Shown here piece by piece: positions 1-7,162 of a DNA stretch of 41,297 nucleotides. Source of the stretch: Acidimicrobiales bacterium. Its GTDB lineage: Bacteria; Actinomycetota; Acidimicrobiia; Acidimicrobiales; Iamiaceae. Under the pieces are notes generated by a model. The model was not told the origin of the DNA, made no database searches, and saw nothing but the letters and a program-made list of their open reading frames with translations. Location of the stretch: NCBI GenBank assembly GCA_020439555.1, contig JAGQSN010000049.1:1183-42479 (forward strand). The letters run 5' to 3'. Position 1 is the first letter of the stretch. Each line of letters starts with the position of its first letter. The position numbers and the translations under genes are program-made.

Positions 1-216
1 GTCGACTACTTCGAGGAGCACCGGATCCCCTTCGTCGTCGGTATGAACTGCTTCGACGGTCAGGCCACCCACTCGCCCGACGACGTGCGTGAGGCCTTGG
101 CGGTGTCACCCGACACGCCCGTGGTCCTCCTCGACGCCCGGGAGCGTGAGTCCACCAAGGCGACGCTGCTCGAGCTGGTCCAACACGCCCTGGTGCGGGC
201 CACCAGCGCACCCTGA
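1..216 (+). CDS. CvnD-like GTP/ATP-binding protein, C-terminal fragment
   Basis: The first frame is open from the window edge to a TGA at 214-216 and gives 71 residues; the N-terminus lies outside. The fragment contains PFVVGMNCFDG, where NCFD stands at the G4 (NKxD-like) base-recognition position. It continues with an SPDDVREAL helix, VVLLDARERES (G5-like) and a closing LLELVQHAL helix. This matches the end of the small GTPases encoded in actinobacterial conservons, which normally follow a sensor-like kinase, a roadblock/LC7 protein and a DUF742 protein. Those partners would lie to the left and cannot be seen. In known systems the protein is membrane-associated and takes part in G-protein-like signalling. 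The family call is fairly firm; the function in this organism is inferred. Confidence 0.8.
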   Translation, partial: VDYFEEHRIPFVVGMNCFDGQATHSPDDVREALAVSPDTPVVLLDARERESTKATLLELVQHALVRATSAP

Positions 217-536
217 CGAACGCCCGTCGCCGCCGGGGCGGCTTCCCAACCCGCTGCTCGTGGCGCCCTCCGCGGGCGCCCGTACAGAGCCTCCGGCGAG
301 TCGGCGACGACGGGTTTCTCGGCCTTCTGGCTCGGAGGAGCCTGCCGTCGGGTTCTTTGCAGCCGGAACCGTTCGCTTCGGCCGAGTCAAGAGGAGCGGC
401 ACGACCGCAGCAGCGTGAGCTCAAGAGGCTCGACCGTCGAGGTGTCCGATCAGGTCTACCGACCGATCGTGACGCGCCCGCGGTCCGGCGTGCGGCCCAT
501 CCCCGCCGAAGGACCTCTCAGCCCCTGCTCGGCGGA
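217..536. other. Gene-free 320-bp spacer with one small GC hairpin
   Basis: No convincing gene is seen between the CvnD tail and the convergent end of the GGDEF-EAL gene; the frames open here are composition-driven. The one clear structure is an inverted repeat GGCGCCC / GGGCGCC (262-268 and 274-280, loop of 5). It could help terminate the conservon transcript, but no T-run follows it. I recognise no RNA gene or riboswitch. Confidence 0.4.
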
Positions 537-2495
537 TCAGAAGTCGTCGGACGGCCGGTACTCCCGTAGGCGAGGCAGCGCCGGCCGTCCCGCGCGACCG
601 CGACGAACATCGATGCTGTCAGTGGGGTCGGGCAGCGCTGATCCACCCTGCGGCTCGGCCGTCCTGGTGGAGTTCTGGTCGATCCCATCGGCAGGCTTCT
701 GCGCCATGAGCATCGGTGTCACCGTCGCGCGGCGATCGTCGGAAGCCTCGAGGAGTCCCGGAGGGACGACGAGACTCTCCACGTCAGGCTCCGACGTAGG
801 CCGCTCACGCACCCTCAGAGCACGAGGCGTCTTCGTCATGGGAGGTGACAGGTCCACGATCGACGAACGCCGATCGGAACGATCGGCAACGTGCTCCCAG
901 GGGTCCGTGACGGGAAGGTTCTCGCAGGCGGTGGTCGGGTCCACGGCGAAGGGGGAGGAGGCGCGCTCGACCAGGAGTCGCTCGAAGTCACGAGCCGGAA
1001 TCGGCCTCGAGAACACATAGCCCTGACCGAGGCGGCAGCCGAGGCCCCTCAAGAGGTCGACCTGTTCCCGGTCCTCGATCCCTTCTGCGACGGTTGCCAT
1101 GCCGAGTGCATGAGCCATGCCGATCACGTGTTCGACGATCGCCCGGTCCTCGGGGCTCGAAGCCAGGCCGTCGACAAAGCTCTTGTCGATCTTCAGCATG
1201 TCGAGGCTGAAACGGCGGACGTAGGACAAGGACGAGTAGCCCGTTCCGAAGTCGTCGAGAGCGAGCTTCACGCCCTGCGCCTTGACCTTCCTCAGCGCTG
1301 CCCATGCTGATCCGACGTCGTCGAGCAACGCGACCTCGGTGATCTCGAGGTGCACCTGCGACGCGTCGATCTCCGCCGCGTCGACCGCTGCGACCACCGT
1401 GTCCTCGAAGTCGATCTGTGCGATCTGCCGGGGGGAGACGTTGACGGTGATCGTCATCGGCTCGACGTCGGGAAGGAGTTGGGTTATGACGGCGATCTGC
1501 CTGCACGCCTCGCGGAGCACCCAGGTTCCGACCGGAACGATCAGGCCGGTCTCCTCGAGGATCGGGATGAATTCGGCCGGGGGCATCGTCCCCTTCTCGG
1601 GGTCGACCCATCTCAGGAGTGCCTCGGCCCCCACTATCCGACCGCTCGAGAGGTCCACCACCGGCTGGTAGAAGAGCTGGAAGTCACCGTCGTCGAGGGC
1701 ACGCTTGATCCGACGTTCGGCCGCGGCCGGTGTGAGGCTGCCGGTCATCGAGCGGTCGAAGACGACGACCTTTCCACGACCGCCCTCCTTGGCCCTGAAC
1801 ATCGCCAGGTCGGCGTCATGGATCACGTCTTCCACGTTGACGCTGTGCTTCTCGACCAGTGCCACGCCGACGCAGGCCGAGATCGTCAACGAGGAGTTGC
1901 CGACGGTGAACGGTCGCTCGATCATGCGGATGACCAGTTCGGCGAGCCGCCGCGCCGAGACCGGGTTGAGGTCGGGCGCGATGATCACGAACTCGTCGCC
2001 GCCGTAGCGCAGGACGCGGCCCGTTCCGGCGGCCAACTCCTCCAACCGATGCGCGACAGCCACCATGAGCCGGTCGCCGATCTCGTGGCCGTGGGTGTCG
2101 TTGACCTGCTTGAAACGGTCGAGGTCGACGAACAGGACACCCGCCTGGCCATTGTGGGCCTTCGACTCCTCGATATCGGCGCGGAACCACTCGTTGAGAA
2201 GACGCCGGTTCGGTAGTCCCGTGAGAACGTCGTGCACCGAGTAGCGCACCAGGTCCTGGCGGACCGCCCTCAACTCCACGAGGCGCCTGCGAGCGAAGAT
2301 GGCGAGCCCCACGGGCAGGATCACCGCCGCCGCGAGGATTGCCTCACTGACTCCTCGGGCGGGCGTCCTCCCGTTCAGGAGGACGTCCATGGGCTTGTAC
2401 CAGGCCGCGAAGCCCACAACGACCCCGCAGCAGAGCAGGATCACCAGAAAGTCGACGAGGGTCCGCTTCGGCGTCCCGACGCGTGGCTCCTCCAT
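537..2495 (-). CDS. Membrane-anchored GGDEF-EAL cyclic-di-GMP protein
   Basis: Dual-domain protein of 652 residues for synthesis and/or breakdown of c-di-GMP. Two membrane segments (about 12-33 and 52-68) are followed by a GGDEF domain with an intact RYGGDEF signature (G165-F169). The EAL domain follows, with E291-A-L293, an NVSPRQ metal-site Asn, LEITE, a DDFGTGYSS loop, a KIDKSFV lysine and AEGIED, so both active sites look intact. The RxxD inhibitory I-site that normally sits nine residues before GGDEF reads AGTG and is absent. After the EAL domain comes a tail of roughly 150 residues, polar and proline-rich, probably disordered. The ATG at 2495 is preferred because an AAGGGAG ribosome site lies 8 nt upstream; an in-frame start at 2564 lacks one. 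Catalytic direction cannot be read from sequence. Confidence 0.93.
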   Translation of the reverse strand: MEEPRVGTPKRTLVDFLVILLCCGVVVGFAAWYKPMDVLLNGRTPARGVSEAILAAAVILPVGLAIFARRRLVELRAVRQDLVRYSVHDVLTGLPNRRLLNEWFRADIEESKAHNGQAGVLFVDLDRFKQVNDTHGHEIGDRLMVAVAHRLEELAAGTGRVLRYGGDEFVIIAPDLNPVSARRLAELVIRMIERPFTVGNSSLTISACVGVALVEKHSVNVEDVIHDADLAMFRAKEGGRGKVVVFDRSMTGSLTPAAAERRIKRALDDGDFQLFYQPVVDLSSGRIVGAEALLRWVDPEKGTMPPAEFIPILEETGLIVPVGTWVLREACRQIAVITQLLPDVEPMTITVNVSPRQIAQIDFEDTVVAAVDAAEIDASQVHLEITEVALLDDVGSAWAALRKVKAQGVKLALDDFGTGYSSLSYVRRFSLDMLKIDKSFVDGLASSPEDRAIVEHVIGMAHALGMATVAEGIEDREQVDLLRGLGCRLGQGYVFSRPIPARDFERLLVERASSPFAVDPTTACENLPVTDPWEHVADRSDRRSSIVDLSPPMTKTPRALRVRERPTSEPDVESLVVPPGLLEASDDRRATVTPMLMAQKPADGIDQNSTRTAEPQGGSALPDPTDSIDVRRGRAGRPALPRLREYRPSDDF

Positions 2496-2559
2496 CCCGT
2501 TGACTCCCTTTGCGATGTCCGGCCCTCCCCGGAGCGAGCGGCGGTACAACCGTGCCTGT

Positions 2560-2589
2560 CTCAATCGGCGCCGGGCGGCGCGAATTGAG
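2560..2589. terminator. Hairpin between the GT4 and GGDEF-EAL genes
   Basis: CTCAAT (2560-2565) pairs with ATTGAG (2584-2589). Inside, after a small internal loop, GCGCC (2568-2572) pairs with GGCGC (2577-2581). It lies downstream of the GT4 gene and upstream of the GGDEF-EAL gene, both on the minus strand. There is no T-run on the minus strand, so a terminator role for the GT4 transcript is only plausible. Confidence 0.35.
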
Positions 2590-2643
2590 CGTACGTCGTC
2601 ACGCCGTCGGCATTGGTGGCGCTGCAGTGAAGGAGCAGGCGCC

Positions 2644-3804
2644 TCAGCGATGCCGCCGAGCTTCGTCGGCCAGGATCCGCATGATCTGGGTCGCCGTGTT
2701 CATCCACGTGAGCGTGGACGCGTGGTCGAGCGCAGCCGCGCCGAGACGTTCCCGCAGCGGCGCATCGGTCATGATCCGAACCAGGTTGGTGACCAGTTCC
2801 CCGTCGTCGTCCGCGAGTAGGCCGGTACGCCCGTCGAGCACGGCGTCGGCGTGGCCCGCGATGCGGGTGGCGACCGCCGGGGTGCCGCAGGCGGCCGCCT
2901 CGGTGAGAGTCATGCCCCAACCCTCGCGGACGGAACTCGAAGCGACGGCCCAGGCGCGGCGATAGCTGTCGACCAGTTCGTCGTCCTCGACGTGGCCGCG
3001 GAAGGTGACCACGTCGTCGGCTTCGAGTTCGGCGACGAGCCTCCCGAGGGATTCGCGTTCCGGGCCGGTCCCGACGATCTCGAGGTTCAGGTTCGGGACG
3101 GCGCCACGGGCGCTCACCACTGCGCGGATCAGTCGGTCGAATCGTTTCACCGGCACGAGGCGGCCGACGGCCACGACGAGCGGACGCTCCGACGGCGCTC
3201 CTCCAGGCGTGAAACGTGGGTCCACACCAGGTGGGACGACGTCCACGAGTTCGTCCTTGAAGCCGATCTCGGTCATCTCGGACTTGGAGGACGGCGAGAG
3301 CGTCACCATGCGGGAGCGGCTGTAGAGCCGAGGGCCGAGACGCGACTCGATCGCGTCCCCCATGCGAGCGACCGCCGGTGGCAGGGCCATCTTCCACATC
3401 TCGGCGTGGACGTGGTGGAGGAACACGACGCGGGGACCTCGTGCCCACAACGGCGAGAAGAACGGCATGCCGTTCCAGATCTCGATCAGCGCGTCGCGTC
3501 GACCGTTGCGACGTAGCGCCTCTGCAGCAGCGGCCCGGGGGAACACCATGTGACGGCCGCCGCGTCGAACGACCTCGTAACCGGCCCGCCGCGTCCGGAC
3601 CGGCTGGCCCTGCGCGAACGATGTCCTGTGAACCACCTCGATTCCCGCCTCGGCCCACAGGCGGGAGATCTCGTGAGCGTGGACCTCCGATCCGCCGGCG
3701 TCCACGTCGTCCAGGTCTCGCCAGGCGAGCACATGGATGCGCTTGATGCCGGCCTCGGCGGCCAGGTCTCCGACCTTCTGGATGTGGGGATCTGAAGGAG
3801 GCAC
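2644..3804 (-). CDS. GT4-family glycosyltransferase (GT-B fold)
   Basis: Retaining glycosyltransferase of the GT4 type, expected at the cytoplasmic face with a nucleotide-sugar donor. The N-terminal half carries HVLAWRDLDD and a DAGGSE loop, typical of the acceptor domain. The C-terminal half has VAVGRLVPVKRFDRLI, GTGPERESL and the E-x7-E donor site (REGWGMTLTEAAACGTP). It opens the left end of the envelope-sugar locus and is divergent from the methyltransferase gene. The start is uncertain. GTG at 3804 (386 residues) leaves a 150-bp divergent promoter region. A longer frame reaches 3951 but would leave only 3 bp before the neighbour and adds unfamiliar sequence. No good ribosome site is seen at either start. 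Acceptor and sugar cannot be deduced. Confidence 0.85.
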   Translation of the reverse strand: MPPSDPHIQKVGDLAAEAGIKRIHVLAWRDLDDVDAGGSEVHAHEISRLWAEAGIEVVHRTSFAQGQPVRTRRAGYEVVRRGGRHMVFPRAAAAEALRRNGRRDALIEIWNGMPFFSPLWARGPRVVFLHHVHAEMWKMALPPAVARMGDAIESRLGPRLYSRSRMVTLSPSSKSEMTEIGFKDELVDVVPPGVDPRFTPGGAPSERPLVVAVGRLVPVKRFDRLIRAVVSARGAVPNLNLEIVGTGPERESLGRLVAELEADDVVTFRGHVEDDELVDSYRRAWAVASSSVREGWGMTLTEAAACGTPAVATRIAGHADAVLDGRTGLLADDDGELVTNLVRIMTDAPLRERLGAAALDHASTLTWMNTATQIMRILADEARRHR

Positions 3805-3954
3805 GTGCCACCGGTTCGGGTGGGAGGTACGGGCCTTCGAGACGGGTGCAGTACGCTGCACGTCCGGTCTCCCGGCCGACCCGAAGCACTTCGAGACTAG
3901 TGCCGGTCGGTTGGTCGACTTTGAACCCGCCGCCCTTTCCGGAGGAACCACTGC

Positions 3955-4710
3955 ATGACGTCCTCACCCGCGACAACGTTCGAGGACGTCCTTGCAGAGG
4001 TGGCTGACGTCGAAGGTTGGATGACCGACGACCAGGCGCGAAAGCTCTGGAACGCGGCCAGGTCCGTGCCCGAGAACGGTCGGATCGTCGAGATCGGTTC
4101 GTTTCGAGGCCGTTCCCTGATCGTGCTCGCGTCCGCGGCAACGCGAGGGGTGGAGATCGTGTCGATCGACCCCCACGCCGGCAACGACAGGGGGCCACAG
4201 GAGATCGAAGGGTTCGTGGACCAGGCGGTGGAGGACCACGACGTGTTCAACCGCAACCTCTCCGAAGCCGGGGTCGCCGACCGGGTCACCCATCTTCGCA
4301 AGTTCTCCGACGATGCCCTCGGGGACGTCACCGGCCCGATCGACGTCCTCTACATCGACGGTGCCCACCGATTCGCACCCGCCCGATCCGACATCGTCAA
4401 GTGGGGTGCGAAGGTCGCCGACGGCGGCGATCTCCTCATCCACGATTCCTTCTCCTCCGTCGGAGTCACCCTCGCGCTGGTGACGACGTTGTTCTTCGGC
4501 TCCGACTTCCGGTACGTGGGCCGGGCACAGTCGATGACCCACTATCGACGCCATCGCATGGGTCCGCGTGAGCGGCTGCGCAACGGTCTTCGTCAGCTCG
4601 CCGAATTGCCCTGGTTCGCGAGGAACGTCCTCATCAAGGTGCTGATCGTCGCGAAACTCGGTTCTCTGACGCGGTTCCTCGGCCACGACGAGCCGACGTG
4701 GCCCTACTGA
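3955..4710 (+). CDS. Class I SAM-dependent methyltransferase
   Basis: Predicted S-adenosylmethionine-dependent methyltransferase of 251 residues, of the kind found in polysaccharide clusters (Methyltransf_24-like). Motif I is IVEIGSFRGRS (about 44-53), the acidic residue that binds the SAM ribose is in IVSIDPH (D72), and the motif around LYIDGAHRF (about 135) carries a likely metal or substrate aspartate. A C-terminal basic and hydrophobic segment (RNGLRQLAEL onward) may sit on the membrane. A GGAGGA ribosome site (3941-3946) lies 8 nt before the ATG. The GT2 gene follows after 10 bp, so the two are probably co-transcribed and the methyl acceptor may be the glycan or its lipid carrier; that link is inferred. 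Confidence 0.85.
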   Translation: MTSSPATTFEDVLAEVADVEGWMTDDQARKLWNAARSVPENGRIVEIGSFRGRSLIVLASAATRGVEIVSIDPHAGNDRGPQEIEGFVDQAVEDHDVFNRNLSEAGVADRVTHLRKFSDDALGDVTGPIDVLYIDGAHRFAPARSDIVKWGAKVADGGDLLIHDSFSSVGVTLALVTTLFFGSDFRYVGRAQSMTHYRRHRMGPRERLRNGLRQLAELPWFARNVLIKVLIVAKLGSLTRFLGHDEPTWPY

Positions 4711-4720
4711 ACCCTCAGCC

Positions 4721-5425
4721 ATGAAATCCTTGACGATCCTCATGCCCGTCTACAACGAACGGGCGACGTTGAGAACGGCGCTGGACCGCCTGCTCGCGGT
4801 CGAGATGCCCGTCCCCACCGAGATCCTCGTCGTCGACGACGGATCCACCGACGGCTGCACGTCGACGATCTCGGATCTGGTGGACTCCGGCGCTGTCCGC
4901 CTGCTCACCCAGGAACAGAACCAGGGCAAGGGTTCTGCGTTGCGTCGGGGGATCAGTGAGGCGGACGGTGAGCTCCTGACGATCCTGGACGCCGATCTGG
5001 AGTACGACCCGCGGGACTTTCCGGCGTTGCTGGCTCCGATCCTCGCCGGGGACGCCGAGGTCGTCTACGGAGCGAGGAGCTACGGCGGCCACGCGGCCTA
5101 CTCCTTCTGGTTCGTGATGGGCAACAAGATGCTCGCCCTCTGGGCCTCCTTCCTCTTCGACGCGTGGTTGACCGACATCGAGACCTGCCTGAAGGTCGCA
5201 CCGACCTCCACGTGGAAAGCGGTCGACCTCCAGTCCAACGGCTTCGGGATCGAGGCCGAGTTGACGGGGAAGCTCCTGGCACGGCGTGAGCGAATCTTCG
5301 AGGTGCCGATCCGTTACCGGGCGAGAGGCCGCGAGGAGGGGAAGAAGATCCTGTGGACAGACGGCGTGGCCGCGCTCTGGATCCTCCTCAGGATCAGGAT
5401 CCGGGGTAACCGGCCATCCCGCTGA
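4721..5425 (+). CDS. GT2-family glycosyltransferase, dolichol-phosphate-sugar synthase type
   Basis: Inverting GT-A glycosyltransferase of 234 residues. It has the N-terminal fold MPVYNERATL, the nucleotide-binding VVDDGSTDG (D39, D40), NQGKGSALRRG, and a DAD metal site (D90-A-D92 in TILDADLEYDP). The later GARSYGG and the QSNGFGIEAEL region are typical of enzymes that load hexoses on polyprenyl phosphate or transfer to lipid acceptors. No membrane anchor domain follows the catalytic core, but the C-terminus (ALWILLRIRIRG) is hydrophobic and basic. It lies 10 bp after the methyltransferase gene with no obvious ribosome site, so it probably depends on translation of its neighbour. It is a distant paralog of the second GT2 at 9135. 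Confidence 0.87.
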   Translation: MKSLTILMPVYNERATLRTALDRLLAVEMPVPTEILVVDDGSTDGCTSTISDLVDSGAVRLLTQEQNQGKGSALRRGISEADGELLTILDADLEYDPRDFPALLAPILAGDAEVVYGARSYGGHAAYSFWFVMGNKMLALWASFLFDAWLTDIETCLKVAPTSTWKAVDLQSNGFGIEAELTGKLLARRERIFEVPIRYRARGREEGKKILWTDGVAALWILLRIRIRGNRPSR

Positions 5426-5426
5426 C

Positions 5427-5478
5427 CTGGTCACTCTCGGTGGCTCTGGTCACGTCCCCGACAGCCTGCTACTGTCGG
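5427..5478. promoter_or_regulatory. Repeat-rich putative control region of the propeller lipoprotein gene
   Basis: CTGGTCAC occurs twice as a direct repeat (5427-5434, 5446-5453). Next comes a perfect inverted repeat CCGACAG / CTGTCGG (5458-5464, 5472-5478) with a 7-nt spacer. A possible -10 box TACTGT (5470-5475) overlaps the right arm. The region could hold a repressor site over a promoter, or a terminator of the preceding gene; no T-run follows. Confidence 0.4.
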
Positions 5479-5539
5479 TGGTGACGAAAAGCAAGACCAC
5501 TACGCACCGTGAGGTTTCGTGCGGGGGAGGTAGTCACCC

Positions 5540-7147
5540 ATGACTACGAGGAAGGCGAGGAGGGTTGGCGCCGTCGTCTCGACCGTTTCGGTCGCCGCGC
5601 TGGTACTGGCGGCTTGTCAGACGGTTTCGGTGCCCGAGTCCACGGTGCTCACCGTCGCGAGCGACCGGACGACCCACGTGCCCTTGAACTGCACGGCCGA
5701 CGACGCACCCTGTGAGGGCACCGTCGCTGTTCGTGTGGGAGGTCTCGACAGTCCCGCCGTCTCCTTCAACATCCCTCAGGCGTCCTCAGCATCGGTGACC
5801 GTCACCCTCACCACCGCTCAGGACGCTCTGGTGCCGTCCTCCGGAGCGGTCTCGGGCCAGGTTCTCCTCGACCAGTCGGCACCGAGCGACGAGGAGCCCT
5901 CGACTGCTGACGTCCTCCTTCGACGTCAGCCACCTCCGATCGACATGGTCTCCACCGCCGCTGACGGCACACAGGCGAATCAGGGTTCGGCGGCACCTTC
6001 GCTGACCGACGACGGTCGTTTCGTCGCCTTCGAGTCGTTCGCAACGAACCTCGTGACCACGCCGACCTCGACCGGTGGGCAGGTGTACGTCAAGGATCGC
6101 GTGCTCGGCACCGTCGACCGGGTGTCGGTGGCCGGTGACGGCACTCCGGGTGATGCCGACTCCGGCTCCGCGTCGATCAGCAACTTCGGCCGCTACGTGG
6201 CGTTCAGTTCACTGGCGGACAACCTCGTCTCCGGGGACGTCAACGGACGGTCCGACGTGTTCGTTCGGGATCGGACCGCAGGGACTACGACGAGGGTGTC
6301 GGTCTCCTCCTCGGGGACCGAAGGCAACGACGACTCGACGGCTCCGGCGATCAGCGGTGACGGTCGGTGGGTTGCATTCACGTCGTCGGCTTCGAACCTC
6401 GTCACCTCCGACGTACCCGGCAGCGGGGACGTCTTCCTGTTCGATCGCAACAACGGCACGACGACCCGGGTCTCGACCGGAGTCGGCGGCGCGCAGCCGA
6501 ACGGCGACTCCTACGGGGCGACCGTCAGCGACAACGGCCAGTTCGTCGCCTTCCTCTCCGACGCCTCGAACCTGGTCGCCGGAGACACGAACGGGGTCAC
6601 CGACGTCTTCGTCTGGGACCGGGTGGCCGGCACCACGACCAGGGTCTCCGTCGCGACCGACGGGACCGAGGCCGACGCTCCTGCCCAGGACGCCATGATC
6701 GCCGGTGGTGGTGGTTTCGTGGCCTTCTGGACCGACGCCGCAAACCTCGTCACCGGTGACACGAACGGCAAGTTCGACGTGTTCGTCCGTGACCTCACCG
6801 CCGCGACGACGAGCCGTGTGTCGGTCGCGAGCGACGGGGCGGAAGCCCAGGGGTACTCGCTCGACGCCGCCATCAGCGACGACGGGCGTTACGTGAGCTT
6901 CCGCTCGGACGCTGTGAACCTCGACGCCGGTGTGACCGGAACGCACTGGGACGTCTTCCTCCACGATCGCACCGCCGGCACCACGATCCTCGCGACGCTC
7001 GGACACGACGGCTCACCGATCGACGGTGACATCGACGACGTCGCCCTGTCGGGCGGCGGTACCGTGCTCGGGTTCACTTCGTCGAGCACGAACATCGTCG
7101 TGGGCGACGGGAACGGCGTTGCCGACGTGTTCGCTCAGGAGCACTGA
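5540..7147 (+). CDS. Lipoprotein with seven-repeat TolB/WD40-like beta-propeller
   Basis: Secreted, lipid-anchored protein of 535 residues. A basic n-region and hydrophobic stretch end in the lipobox LAAC, with C26 the lipidated residue. Residues about 27-130 form a Thr/Val-rich beta domain. From about 137 seven units follow with a strict 58-residue period (starts near 137, 195, 253, 311, 369, 427, 485). Each carries VSVAxDGT, then SxDGRxVAFxSxAxNLV, then a D-x-NG-x-x-DVFVxDR loop and TAGTTTRVS. This fits a seven-bladed propeller of the TolB/PD40 kind, and the acidic NG loops may bind calcium. GGGGGAGG (5523-5530) lies 9 nt before the ATG. The role is unknown; location within the sugar locus suggests a surface glycan-binding or scaffold function. 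No catalytic motif is seen. Confidence 0.88.
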   Translation: MTTRKARRVGAVVSTVSVAALVLAACQTVSVPESTVLTVASDRTTHVPLNCTADDAPCEGTVAVRVGGLDSPAVSFNIPQASSASVTVTLTTAQDALVPSSGAVSGQVLLDQSAPSDEEPSTADVLLRRQPPPIDMVSTAADGTQANQGSAAPSLTDDGRFVAFESFATNLVTTPTSTGGQVYVKDRVLGTVDRVSVAGDGTPGDADSGSASISNFGRYVAFSSLADNLVSGDVNGRSDVFVRDRTAGTTTRVSVSSSGTEGNDDSTAPAISGDGRWVAFTSSASNLVTSDVPGSGDVFLFDRNNGTTTRVSTGVGGAQPNGDSYGATVSDNGQFVAFLSDASNLVAGDTNGVTDVFVWDRVAGTTTRVSVATDGTEADAPAQDAMIAGGGGFVAFWTDAANLVTGDTNGKFDVFVRDLTAATTSRVSVASDGAEAQGYSLDAAISDDGRYVSFRSDAVNLDAGVTGTHWDVFLHDRTAGTTILATLGHDGSPIDGDIDDVALSGGGTVLGFTSSSTNIVVGDGNGVADVFAQEH

Positions 7148-7162
7148 CATCGTTTCGACCGA

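Noticed and set aside
3805-3951. Longer N-terminus of the GT4 gene up to 3951
   Set aside because: It would end 3 bp from the divergent methyltransferase ATG, overlapping its ribosome site, and the extra 49 residues do not resemble a GT4 N-terminus.
5950-7140. Tandem repeats of about 174 bp that could be a CRISPR-like or satellite array
   Set aside because: The period is exactly 58 codons, DNA copies are only moderately similar, and the repeats encode propeller blades.
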